From Gari tellinella (taxonomy: Eukaryota; Mollusca; Bivalvia; Cardiida; Psammobiidae), in the NCBI GenBank assembly GCA_922989275.2, contig OV277863.1, forward strand, positions 21,046,001 to 21,110,000: a stretch of DNA of 64,000 nt, in the 5' to 3' direction. The position numbers were made by a program, and so were the translations under genes. Numbering within the stretch: the first letter of the stretch is position 1; each line of letters opens with the position of its first letter. The notes under the pieces are model-generated. The model made no database searches, was not told where the DNA came from, and saw nothing but the letters and a program-made list of their open reading frames with translations. Positions 29,397 through 40,500 of this stretch are shown piece by piece.

Positions 29397-30080
29397 CCTA
29401 TGTGGATATTGATTATTATACATAGTGTGTAGACCAAGAGCAGAGGGCTCCTAACTGAGTCCTCTGGTAGGGGTCTACACTGGCTTTTATATTTCATTAC
29501 AGTTAGTATCCTATGCGGATAGTGATAACTTTGCATAGTGTGTAGACCAAGATCAGAGGGCTATCAACTGAGTCCTCTGGTAGGGGTCTACACTGGCTTT
29601 TATATTTCATTACAGTTAGTATCCTATGCGGATAGTGATAACTATACATAGTGTGTAGACCAAGATCAGAGGGCTATTAACTGAGTCCTCTGGTAGGGGT
29701 CTACACTGGCTTTTATATTTCATTACAGTTAGTATCCTATGCGGATAGTGATAACTTTGCATAGTGTGTAGACCAAGATCAGAGGGCTATCAACTGAGTC
29801 CTCTGGTAGGGGTCTACACTGGCTTTTATATTACATTACAGTTAGTATCCTATGCGGATAGTGATAACTTTGCATAGTGTGTAGACCAAGAGCAGAGGGC
29901 TCCTAACTGAGTCCTCTGGTAGGGGTCTACACTGGCTTTTATATTACATTACAGTTAGTATCCTATGCGGATAGTGATAACTTTGCATAGTGTGTAGACC
30001 AAGATCAGAGGGCTATCAACTGAGTCCTCTGGTAGGGGTCTACACTGGCTTTTATATTACATTACAGTTAGTATCCTATA
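29397..30080 (+). repeat. 113-bp tandem satellite, six regular units
   Basis: The word CCTATGCGGATAG (or close variants) recurs at 29397, 29510, 29623, 29736, 29849, 29962 and 30075, exactly 113 bp apart. Each unit contains a hairpin, GTGTAGACC...GGTCTACAC, around AGAGGGCT and GAGTCCTCT. Units differ at only a few positions, so the array is homogenised. Confidence 0.93.
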
Positions 30081-30087
30081 TATTGGG

Positions 30088-30196
30088 ACCTGATCAGACA
30101 CGGCGTCTGATCTGGCTCCAAACTATTAACCTAAGACAAGATTGTTTAGCATAAACACGTGTATTTGGAGAAAAACAACATTTTCTCAATTGTGTA
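30088..30196 (+). mobile_element. Truncated family A MITE
   Basis: Begins inside the central hairpin (GACCTGATCAGACACGGCGT) and runs through TTTAGCATAAACACGTG to a degenerate right end, TTTTCTCAATTGTGTA. Its left half is replaced by the satellite. Confidence 0.65.
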
Positions 30197-30312
30197 TTTT
30201 AACGTATCAATGTATGCCTTGACTCAAAACCTCTTGTCACTCAGACTGTAATAAAGCCTCACTAATTCCAAAATGTTTCAATTTCTACATTCCATTGCAT
30301 TGCATTTACTAT

Positions 30313-30562
30313 TACAGTGGAGAATCTGTTATTCTTTCCCGTTTAAACGCAAACGTACGCAAACGCAAAGCACTAAAACGTAGAAAAGAACAACTTTTGG
30401 ACAATTCTGATAATTCTTGTTTATCTTGGTGGCAAACAGTTTGGAGCCTGATCAGACGCCGGGTTACCCGGCGTCTGATCTGGCTCCAAACTGTTTGCAC
30501 TGCAAATAATAGTTTTAGCGTAAACGCGTTTATTGGGAAAGAATAACAGATTCTCCACTGTA
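30313..30562 (+). mobile_element. MITE family A, reference full-length copy
   Basis: TACAGTGGAGAATCTG ... CAGATTCTCCACTGTA, 250 bp, perfect ends. Subterminal CGTTTAAACGCAAACG lies on the left and GTAAACGCGTTTATTGGG on the right. The central hairpin is perfect. A second right-end fragment (AAAAGAATAACGTCTTCTCC) is fused directly after it (30570-30595). Confidence 0.9.
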
Positions 30563-30599
30563 GTGTCGTTAAAAGAATAACGTCTTCTCCACTGTAAAA

Positions 30600-33030
30600 T
30601 AAGCAACAACAACTCTTAAAACCAAGAAAAATATGCATTACAGTGGGTAAAACCTTTATCTTCTTTCCCAACATATAATTTGGAGCCTGATCAGACGCCG
30701 GGTAACCCGTTGTCTGACCATGCTGTTACATTATACAAGAAGGACAACTCATACATCCATATACTACCTACTATGTATTTATGTAGAGTTGGTTGTGCGA
30801 CGACAGACAGAGCTTAGCACTACATGATGATGTATCTCTAAAGCCGTCCTTAACCGGGAGAGTTATGTCGGATTTTCGTGCTTTGTTTTTTCTCTCCCTC
30901 TCTGTCGTACCCTGAACCCATCCATGTCTTACAGTTACTCGTGACTACAGACTAGTCGCTTGAGTACAATTTGACCGTCGCCATAGTGTGTTATTTAAGC
31001 ACGGGCTTGAATGTTTAATATGTGAATGTTAAAAAGTGTGAGACCTCCTATGAAACTTAATCTGTGAAATACATGGATACAAGTGTCGAGTGTTAATCAC
31101 CAATTAAACCATTAATGCTGAGAGCTATATTTGTTTACATAGTACAGACGCTGTTTACATAGGAACTGTCAAAAGCCGCACCAGTCAATTTCCGTTACGT
31201 TGTTTATTTTGGAAATTATGTTTCAGACATTTGTTTATTGTATATGGGCTTACAGTGAAAAACTGACAAAGTTGATAACATGTCAAACTATGTACAATAT
31301 TCTACTCTTTCATTGTAAAAAGGGAGATGTACAAGAAGGACAACTCCTACATCCATATACTACCTGCTATGTATTTATGTAGAGTTGTCTATCCTAAAAC
31401 CTTTATGTATATAATCAACTGCATGCCTCTTAGATAGCACTTCATTGGAAGCCCCCTGAAGGGGGCTTCCTCAGTGTTTAGGTTGAATGTAGCCATTTTC
31501 TTGGAAGGAACTTCTGCTTATTGCGAAACGGTGAAAATAATTGGCGCAATATTGTACAACCAGTCAAAAATGCACTGTCTGCGCATGCCTGAAACTAGGT
31601 TGCATACATTTTACGCAGCAACCAATGTTTACGAAAATCAAATATTGTGGTAAGGAATAAAACCCGTACCGGAACTTATCACTTCGATAAGGAATAAAAC
31701 TCATACCTTCACTACATAAGATGTTAAATACTTGTGTCGCGGCCGTACACGTCGCTTACAACTACTAGACTAACGCTAATTGATTGTATGAATGACAGTA
31801 GGCAGCTTCAAGCAAGGTGAAAGTAAAATTGAAACCTTTTACTGGAGTTCTCTAGTTACTTTCACCTTGTCTAATATGCAGCATTTTGTTAAACAACGAA
31901 CTGTCTAAAACAAGAGTTATACTGGTGTCTCCTATTCTCGCGGGGCTAAGCCTTAGAATATATATAAAGCACATAAATTGTTATTCAGAATTCTTCTTTG
32001 TGGCTTAAAAGTCAGTAGAAACTCTGAATAAAGTATAACATCAATAATAAAAAAAGATCTTATCTAGGTCATTTCTACGTTTGAATACACCACACTGCAT
32101 AATCTAAATCAGTCAAATGTTTCCCCATATTCTCGGACCTTAGTTTAGTTTAAAACTTCTGATTGGCTCAAGAGTTTTTGCTATGGAGGGGGTAAACTCT
32201 TTCAGTTCAGATACGTATTTTAAGAGTCACATTAAATCTAGCATATGGAAAATTTCTTCATCTGTGGCATCATTTTTTGTTTGTTTATTGAGATTTGAAC
32301 TATGCAAACGTATTAAATAAATGACAATGTGCAGCAGGTTTTACATGCGAAATTTCGAAAATAGAGAATTCAAATCCAATTGATGATTTATGGGTCCATG
32401 CTACATTTTTCAACAAAAATTTATCGGAGGAAAACACTTGATGTATTTCTGGATGTCAGGAATGCCCATTTCATCTGATTTTGTTAGGCACGAGATTATG
32501 AGAAACCCTGAGAATACGAGAATTGACGTTAACGCAATTTACTGGTCGCTATATATAGAGAGGTTCATTTTACATAAAATATCTTCTCAAATATCTCAAG
32601 TATACCTTTCACCTATATTACTCTTTTCCCAAACCCAACATAGTTTTGTTTCCTACCATATATACATGTCACTTCATTAAAACTGCTCGGCTTCCCTGGC
32701 TTCTTTTTTAAAGAAGCCAACGTGTGTAACCTTATCTTCACGTTCAGACCACGCTATTAAACATCATTGAACCTACACAGCATCCTTTATATTCTTTAGC
32801 CCACATAATTTAACACATGCTCCAATTTGTTTGTCATTCAGACTAAAATAAATCGCCAATTTATAACAAAAAACCTTCATCTGCTTATGTTTGTGTTAAA
32901 TTTCGTTTAAACATGAAAGAACAATAACGCCCCATAGAAGCTTTGTGCGCATAAACGTATTACGCATAAAGATACCTGGTCATTGTCTTATCAAGCGTAG
33001 AAAAAGAGTTTCTCCACATTAGGACAGATG
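30600..33030. other. Host DNA without recognisable gene
   Basis: Small ORFs (31200-31382, 32390-32680) show no domain. A perfect short hairpin GAAGCCCCCTG/AAGGGGGCTTC sits at 31448-31470, and a weak family B/C-like arm pair (AAGCAAGGTGAAAGT ... ACTTTCACCTTG) at about 31812-31878. A CGTACCCTGAACCCATCC stretch near 30905 has no assigned meaning. Confidence 0.4.
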
Positions 33031-33033
33031 GGT

Positions 33034-33118
33034 GCTTAAAGAAGGCTTAAAATAAAGCAGAACGCTTCTACATGAGCGCTCTGCTTTACTTTCAGCCTTC
33101 TTTACGCTCATATCCGTC
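33034..33118. repeat. Family C-type hairpin
   Basis: TTAAAGAAGGCTTAAAATAA pairs with a TTTCAGCCTTCTTTACG arm around GCAGAACGCTTC / GAGCGCTCTGC. It is a divergent member of the AAAGCAGG hairpin group. Confidence 0.6.
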
Positions 33119-33594
33119 CTATACAAGCCTTTAGGGGAGATGTTGTAAACGACATGTGTATTTGCGGATGATTTAAATGATTAAAGTTCCGCTATCTAAA
33201 GTATACGATAAGCATCAATATTCGTTCACGGTTAAACGAATTTAACACAAAACTAGCAGATGAAGGCTTTTATTTTTACAATTGGCGATATATTTTAGTC
33301 AGAGAAAATGACGGAGTTTTAAACTGTTGACGACTCATTTGAACTGAGTGGCAAACAATTTCGACCCTGATCAGACGCCGTGTTCCACACTGTTTGCCAT
33401 AGATAACAATTGATTTAGCACAAATGCGTTTATCAAAAAATGTCTTCCTCAGGGTAAAACAATAAAAAAGAAACCGCAGTAAAGATGGTCAAGATCATTG
33501 GCAACTACAGCGCTCCCTCTCTTCAACGACACCCAATGGAACACACGTTGTGTGTATTGTTCATATGGAGTTGTTATAAGGAGGGACTCTGCTT

Positions 33595-33672
33595 ACATTT
33601 GCAAACAGCTTGAATCCAGATCAGACGCCGCGTTTCGCGGCGTCTGATCTGGATTCAAGCTGTTTGTCACTC
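33595..33672. repeat. Perfect GATCAGACGCCGCG hairpin
   Basis: GCAAACAGCTTGAATCCAGA and its complement flank GATCAGACGCCGCG/CGCGGCGTCTGATC. The stem is essentially perfect over about 30 bp, so the insertion is either recent or its structure is maintained. Confidence 0.8.
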
Positions 33673-34069
33673 GCCATTAAGTTTTTTTCTGTCAAATTGC
33701 CCATTATGTAACTTTGAGAAAAAACATCAGACGCTAATTTTAAGCAGACGACATTGCAGCCGTGAATAGGTTGGACATAATTGTTCTATTTAGGGAACTG
33801 CGACAAGGGTCGTTGTAAGGAGGGAGTCGTTGTTAGGAGGGTCGTTGTAAGGAGGGAACACTGTAAATGCTTAACTCCCGTTTTGTTTTAAGTAACAATT
33901 TTTAAATACCAGAAACAACCATTCTTCTAATGGCGAGATCGAACAATTATAATTGTTCCAAATATTGGCGACACGGATTTAGAAAACCGGCAATAGATAA
34001 CAAAATACATACATAACTATGAATTTGTATATGGATATTCCGCACTATATCAATAAAGCAGTAAAATGT

Positions 34070-34212
34070 GTTCTTTCTCTCTCACTCCTCTTTCCCTCTC
34101 GCTCTTTCTTCTTTTTCCTATGTCTCTCTCTGATTGTCTTTGTTTGTCTCATTCTGCATATATTTCTCTCTCTCTCTCCCTCTCTCTCTCTCTCTCTTTG
34201 TCTCTCCAACTC
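34070..34212 (+). repeat. CT-rich low-complexity tract
   Basis: A pyrimidine-rich run dominated by CTCTCT and CCCTCT. The open frames across it encode only Ser/Leu-rich artefacts. Confidence 0.8.
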
Positions 34213-34353
34213 TTTCTATTTTCCAGTATTAACCCATAAATGCCATAAAAAACCTGACTTATTGCATTGCAAACAGTGTAGATCAAGGCCAGCCGCAGCG
34301 TCAAAGACACGGCGGTTAGCCTTGATCTACAGTATTTGAAATCCACATGCGTC

Positions 34354-34600
34354 TTAACCCTTTCACCGCCAAATTAATTTTGAGTGTTTTACCCCTACAC
34401 CGTTATTGTGTCGTCTGCTTCTATAGTATTGTTTTCAATATCATTTCAAAGTAAGAATTAAGAGAGTATGACATAAGAAATATCGAAACGGGTGTCAAAC
34501 AGTTTTGATCCTGATCAGACGCCGCGTAACGCGGCGTCTGATCAGGATCAAAACTGTTTTTAAATTCGACTTTAGGCGATTCTGGCGGTGAAAGAGTTAA
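34354..34600. mobile_element. MITE family D, reference full-length copy
   Basis: TTAACCCTTTCACCGCCAAA at the left and TGGCGGTGAAAGAGTTAA at the right. A GTCGTCTGCTTC landmark follows the left end. The centre is a near-perfect hairpin, AAACAGTTTTGATCCTGATC with its complement, around AGACGCCGCGTAACGCGGCG. No coding capacity. The core closely resembles that of family A although the termini are unrelated. Confidence 0.85.
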
Positions 34601-34784
34601 GCATTTTATGTAGCTGAATAATATAGGTATTTGGCAATGTAAGCCAAATTCAGATACAGAGGAGGGATGACGACGGCGCTTGGTCTGTACAATGTTGCAA
34701 TGCAATAAGGCAGGTTTTGTCATGGCGCTGCTCAAATGCATATCGTCCACAAACACAGACATTATACATTTGTTTCATAGGTAC

Positions 34785-35590
34785 TGAGGGAACAGTCAAA
34801 TCATTGACCCGAGGTAGCAGGGAATACCTTGAGAACTGTTGCCCGAGGCCAACAGCCGAGGGCAACAGTTCTCAAGGTCTTCCCTGCTACCGAGGGACAA
34901 TGGTTTGACTGTTCCCGAAGTAACTATCAAACAAATGATTTATTACCTGACTCTCTATTTAAGCCAGGCTGAATGAATGGCTAGATCTAGATCTATCTAT
35001 ACAAAATTTGAACAACACGTATTTATAAATTCTAGAGATGATCTTACGTGTATATTTAATCTTAATTCAATTCAATACAACAACTGAATGTGAACATCAC
35101 TGTTTTGTAAAAAAGATGTCTAACATATTCATATTTTCAATTACGATTGAATTATTATTGTTTCTTATTGACTGAAATTGATTGACACTTTGTCGAAATT
35201 ACGTCATGTATAATATGACGTCATTATTTTTGTAACGTCAAAATGTGTTTAAAAAAAGGAAGACGTTAGATCTGCAAGCGGCTTGTCGTTTTTATTCGGA
35301 GTTACTCTTAATTTTAGGTCTAGAACTATATAGCCTTTTAAGGGGATTATTCGGGAGAGAAAAAATGACCCGATCAACTCCGCAAAAGGCTAGATCATTA
35401 AACAAAAATCTGTATCATAAAGACGCCTTATTTGGTCCCGCGATGCAGAAAGGTTTTGCGCACCATTTTCGCGCATGTAACAGTACTATGTAACAGTCAA
35501 CTGTTGCCCGCTGGCCTCAGTCTGTTAAATATTTCGGAAAACAGTCAAAAATGCTTAATATTCACTTAAATAGAGAGTCAGGTAATAATA
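34785..35590. mobile_element. Composite foldback element
   Basis: Two nested inverted structures. The inner one (34787-34918) pairs GGGAACAGTCAAATCATTGA with its complement around GGCAACAGTTCTCAAGG arms. The outer pair is TTATTACCTGACTCTCTATT at about 34937 and AATAGAGAGTCAGGTAATAA at about 35568. A 249-bp open frame inside (35245-35493) matches nothing I recognise. Confidence 0.65.
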
Positions 35591-35720
35591 GCAAATAGTC
35601 TACACCTTGGTGATATGTCGAAAACACAAAAAAGCCATTAGCAAACAGTCTAGACCTTGGTGAGATGTCGAAAACACAAAATAGCCATTAGCAAACAGTC
35701 TAAAACTTGGTGAGATGTCG
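35588..35720 (+). repeat. ~52-bp tandem repeat, about 2.5 copies
   Basis: AGCAAACAGTCTAGACCTTG GTGAGATGTCG ... AAAATAGCCATT repeats directly, the copies differing by a few bases. It abuts the right arm of the foldback above. Confidence 0.8.
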
Positions 35721-35892
35721 AATATTTGTGGCGTTTCATCGGTAACTGCACTGTTCGTTATTTCATATTAAATAATATGTTGTATGGACAAACACTGCAA
35801 TATCATTAGTTAACTCTTATACTGTAAAACCGGTTTTATTCGCGAAAATATAATTTACGCATTAATTCGCGAATGTCTATAGTTTTGAAAAT

Positions 35893-35980
35893 AGGTGAGT
35901 TCTTAAAGCAGGTTGAAAGTAAAGCAGAATGTGCCTTAAGGCACATTCTGCTTTACTTTCAACTTGCTTTAAGCTACCAC
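35893..35980. repeat. Family C hairpin core
   Basis: TTAAAGCAGGTTGAAAGTAA and its complement around GAATGTGCCTTAAGGCACATTC, essentially perfect. AAAATACCTGTTTTACAGTA near 36050 pairs with TACTGTAAAACCGGTTTTAT near 35820, giving outer ends of a separate MITE in which this core is nested. Confidence 0.75.
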
Positions 35981-36074
35981 CTGCTATAAATATTGCATTA
36001 TGTCGCGAATTAATACAAAATTGCATTATGCGAAATATTCATGACGCGAAAAATACCTGTTTTACAGTACATTA

Positions 36075-36348
36075 ATGCGCCGTGCCATGAGAAATCCTGT
36101 CTTATTGCATTGCAACATCGTACAAACCAAGCACAGATGTCATCCCAGACTCTGTACCTGAGTTTGGTATATACTACCAAATACTGTATATAATACAGCT
36201 ACATACATGTAACATGCTTTAGATGCAGGTGGGTGTCAAACAGTGTAGGTCAAGACCAGCTTCCGTGTCTTTGAATTGCTGACTGGCCTTGATCTACACT
36301 GTTTGCAAAGCAGTAAGCCAGGTTTTCTCATGTCATGGCTCAGTTATA
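36075..36348. mobile_element. MITE family F (GTGCCATGAGAAA termini)
   Basis: The ends GCCGTGCCATGAGAAATCCT and CAGGTTTTCTCATGTCATGGC are inverted repeats. The core is a hairpin, AAACAGTGTAGGTCAAGACC ... GGCCTTGATCTACACTGTTT. A second copy is at 43926-44206 and fragments lie near 34245-34340 and 34670-34730. Confidence 0.7.
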
Positions 36349-36651
36349 ACCTTCAAGAAAGGACATTGGGAGAGTTCTCTGCAATATCATGGCACTCTAC
36401 ATTTGTATTTTGTGCCTAAATAAGATTTTAAGTATTTTGACGGAAGTGCATGTATTGATAATACGAGTTTCAAATAATTGAAACGTGTGATAAACACCGA
36501 TTTATACGGTGTCCGATTACGAGTCAAATTGTTTGACCTTCGTATTTTAGTCGAAGTCCCAAACTATCTGAATGTAATGTTTATGTTGTGTCTTCGAACA
36601 AACTTACGGACAGTTGGTGCATTCTACATACATGTACATTCTACAAGTACA

Positions 36652-36856
36652 TACAGTGGGGAAGGTGTCATTCTTATCCGTTCAAACGAAACGAAATGAA
36701 CGAATAACATGTAGAAAATGACAGCGTCTTGGCGATTTATTGTTGTCTTAGTGGCAAACAATTTGGAGCCTGATCTGAATCGATATTGTTCACTATGAAC
36801 ATAGAGTTTTAAGCATAAACGCATTTCTTTTGGAAGAATATCTTCTCCACTTTGTA
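36652..36856 (+). mobile_element. Degenerate family A MITE
   Basis: Left end TACAGTGGGGAAGGTG and right end TCTTCTCCACTTTGTA are mutated, and the right half of the hairpin is lost after TTTGGAGCCTGATC. Confidence 0.6.
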
Positions 36857-36866
36857 TATACATTGA

Positions 36867-37117
36867 TACAGTGGAGACAACATTATTCTTTCCCAATAAA
36901 CGCGTTTACGCTAAATCTATTATTTCCAATGCAAACAGTTTGGAGCCAGATCAGACGCCGGGTAACCCGGCGTCTGATCTGGCTCCAAACTGTTTGTCAT
37001 CAAGGTTAAAATCAACTTTCAGAATTGTGAAAAAGTTGTTATTTTCTGCATTTTAGTACAATGTGTTTGCGTTTCGTTTGCGTTTAAACGGGAAAGAATA
37101 ACAGATTCTCCAATGTA
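36867..37117 (-). mobile_element. MITE family A copy
   Basis: TACAGTGGAGACAA ... GATTCTCCAATGTA with an intact CCGGGTAACCCGG hairpin. It lies immediately downstream of the tetraspanin stop codon (about 115 bp), within or just beyond the presumed 3' untranslated region. Confidence 0.85.
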
Positions 37118-37230
37118 CATTGATATATAATAGAAGCATGTCCATTATAACAAAATGATTTTCATTGCAAATCCACGTCACAAATATATGTATAAACACA
37201 AAAATTGGTTTCTTCGAGACTAGCTTTTAT

Positions 37231-37548
37231 TTATCGTCTTGACTGGTACCCATCAGGTGGACCTGTGTAATAATCAGTTCGACCGCGGTATGGTTCCGGT
37301 CTGTACTGGTTCCCTCTTGACGGATCTGGATAGTCTTGATACGGGGCACTAGCCTGCATGCGTGAATGCCGGTCGTAGTCTGATCTGTGAGTTGGTGGGG
37401 ATTCTTGATACATCATGTTCCGGTGTCCTACGGCCTCTTTTGATTCATGATATGGGTGAATGGGCATATCGTCAAATCCACTTGAATCATCGTCATCGTC
37501 CTTCCGGGATTTGCAGCAGACGACAATGGAGAAGAAGATCAGAATCAA
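37231..37548 (-). CDS. Tetraspanin exon 7 (terminal)
   Basis: Acceptor ATTTTATAG precedes TTG ATT CTG. It encodes the end of TM4 (LILIFFSIVVCC), a juxtamembrane CC pair and KSRK, an acidic DDDDD run, then a tail with several Tyr-containing motifs (PYQDYPDP, TDYYTGPP). The stop TAA is at 37231-37233. TAAATAAAAG places an AATAAA-type signal over the stop, although a more distal signal may be used. Confidence 0.92.
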   Translation of the reverse strand: MILIFFSIVVCCKSRKDDDDDSSGFDDMPIHPYHESKEAVGHRNMMYQESPPTHRSDYDRHSRMQASAPYQDYPDPSRGNQYRPEPYRGRTDYYTGPPDGYQSRR

Positions 37549-40500
37549 CTATAAAATAGAGAAATATACGTGTTTAATTTATTTTGTTAGGACGTACAGT
37601 GGAGAATCTGTTATTCTTTCCCGTTTAAACGCAAACGTACGCAAACGCAAAGCACTAAAACGTAGAAAATAACAACTTTTGGACAATTCTGATAATTCTT
37701 GTTTATCTTGGTGGCAAACAGTTTGGAGCCTGATCAGACGCCGGGTTACCCGGCGTCTGATCTGGCTCCAAACTGTTTGCACTGCAAATAATAGTTTTAG
37801 CGTAAACGCGTTTATTGGGAAAGAATAACACATTCTCCACTGTATAAGAACTTAAATGTTTAAACAGCAGGTTATCTAATAGAACTAGACAAACGTAGGC
37901 CCAGTATTGTGTTCACCAAAGTTTGCATGATAAAAGCAGAGGGGACAATGAAGCAAATATGAGAGCGTTTAGCTTTACTTTTATAATGGTTACTCATTCA
38001 CCCTTCAAATAAATAGACAACTCTTCTTTTTGATAACGCATAATCCACTTTGACTATCTAAGACTTTGTTGATTATGTTGTTGTTGTTGTTTTACAAATT
38101 ACTCCACGATAAACTGTGGTGACTATCATCATTCATTACAGAAGGGCAAGTATATTCGCCGCTAGGGCTCAATGGGTTAAAGCAGACATCTGTCTTAACT
38201 GATGACCACGACCCTATTTTCAAGTGATCTAGTTAGCTGGATGTTTCTTTTACTGGGCCAAGGAAGAAAAATATCAAAATATACAAGTAGTTTTACCCTT
38301 TCATTATCAAATTTATCGAGAGGTTTTAATTGTCGTCTGCTTCAATATCAGTGTCTGTTATGTCGTTTCAAAATTAGATTTACGGCAGTATACCCGACGT
38401 AATTTAAAAACAAGTGGCAAACAATTTTATCCTGATCAGACACCGCGTTACGCGGTGTCTGGTCAAGATCAAAACTGTTTGCAAATGCACTTCATGACGT
38501 CATTGAGAGTGAAAGCGTTAAACCAAAATCAGCCAACTATTTATTAGTGTCATCAAAAGATCAAGCTTACAGTGGAGAATCTGTTATTCTTTCCCGTTTA
38601 AACGCAAACGTACGCAAACGCAAAGCACTAAAACGTAGAAAAGAACAACTTTTGGACAACTCTGATAATTCTTGTTTATCTTGGTGGCAAACAGTTTGGA
38701 GCCTGATCAGACGCCGGGTTACCCGGCGTCTGATCTGGCTCCAAACTGTTTGTATTGTAAATAATAGTTTTAGAGTAAACGCGTTTATTGGGAAAGAATA
38801 ACAGATTATCCACTGTACACTGTTTACAGAGATAGTATCTTAACCTTTTCCACGCCAACTCTGAACGTCACTTATAACGAAGTCCATTTGATACCAAAGA
38901 TAGTATGAAAATTACGTACATGTAAAGAAGGGTAATAAATATTTCGTTATATCCAATATATCGTTATGAATGAGCTTCATGCTCGAGCATAGTTCAGTGC
39001 GGACTGTCAGTTAGCGAGAATGACCGGTCACTCTGCGTAGAGTACCGATATTGACCGACATTGACATGATCTCTTTAGGGATGGTCTGAATAAACCTATT
39101 CGTTAACATTTTTTACAATGTCTTGTAACGCGCTTGCGTTTAAAAGAACGTATTCTTCGGAGTCAGTATACAGTTCTTAGCCCTGTTTGCGCATTGGCCC
39201 CGGATTCATTGATTTAAGGTTTGTGGACTCTTAAATTATTTTTTTAACACCAGAAGCTCGAATTGAATGTTTAAATGTCCTATATTCAAGCAAATTCACA
39301 TGTTTTTGTCCATTCGAAACTAAATTGACCTTGATCTTACTTCCTTTTCTGCACATGCCCAGTGAAAATAAACACATGTACTTCCTGCTTGAAACCGGCG
39401 ACATTTGACAGACTTCAACAGTGTGTCTAAACAACTTAGCAGTGTGGAATAAATTGCAGGTCAAGTGCTCTATGTTTTGGCTTGGTTTGAAAGTTCATAC
39501 TGTCCTTATTCAAAGCATGTTGTCGGCTGTGTGCGCCGTCTAACAGAAAATGATGAATCAGTTAGGTGGGTTTGTCCAAAATGGGTGTTTTTGCGGTCAG
39601 TTTCCGAGACCCCAGCCAAATGACAATTTACCCAAGCAGCAATAGAAAAAGAACTGTCTGCTTTGTTTTGTGTTTTATTTTTATGCTATTGTTCAGTTTT
39701 TGTAGAGAAAGTCTGCTTCTATTTCCAGATTGTGCCCAGAGGCTTTGTTTTGAGGGTGTTTGCATATCAGTGATTGTCGGCCTGGGAATTTCTGAAAAGA
39801 ACTGTGAGGAAATTAACGGTCAATCAAGGGAGATTACTTACTTGAACTACAGCTACTCCTGCTCCAACACCAATTAATATCGGTGTTCTGTCTGTTGCCC
39901 AGTCTCTCAAAGCCGAATAACATGACTGAATCAAAAGAAACAGTGTACCATTTAAATGTTCATGTTAAAAAGGAATGTTTATATATACGACAATATTATC
40001 TTGCAAATCTGGTAATGAATCTAAAGAACATCTACCATCGTTCCAAGCATGCTCTTATTGAGCACATATTGTAAGTGGTTGCTAAGGTAATCAAATTTTA
40101 CTTTCAGGTTAAAAGTTAACGGTTATCATGTTAACCTGCAAACTTGATAATAAAACTAAAGCACCATGTGTCTGATAGGTTGTTGTACACTGTCTTCAAT
40201 ACAGCTCGAATTCGACAAATATTTAAAAATAATTATTTTATTTAGCAATTGATGTGAGTTGTTGCAATGGTTACCAATATAATTTTCATGTTTATAGTGA
40301 ATATAATTAAATATGACAATACTAACTTGCAAACCTGATAATGCGACTAATTAAAGAAAGAGTGTAATGGTTCTGATAATTTGCTGTATTTAGCCGTTCA
40401 AAATATTAAATTTGACACACATTTTCAGTAAAATACGTTTTTAGCAAGTTTTACCATAGTTACCAACTAATAACTGCATGTGTAGTATTCTATTTTGATT

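Noticed and set aside
29397..30080. Regularly spaced repeats resembling a CRISPR array
   Set aside because: The whole 113-bp unit is conserved, including the would-be spacers, and the context is eukaryotic; it is a tandem satellite.
30295..30674. Recurring 60-120 aa ORFs containing INAFTLKLLF or RERITDSPL segments, seen here and at about 6758, 37579, 45414, 46458, 52438, 58699
   Set aside because: All are read-through of the family A MITE and its hairpin. The similar peptides reflect repeat copies, not a gene family.
32390..32680. 96-aa plus-strand ORF
   Set aside because: Composition and sequence match no known family and there is no supporting exon structure.
39566..39877. A 103-aa plus-strand ORF
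   Set aside because: No domain; its 3' part is antisense to tetraspanin exon 6, which is supported by frame and splice sites.
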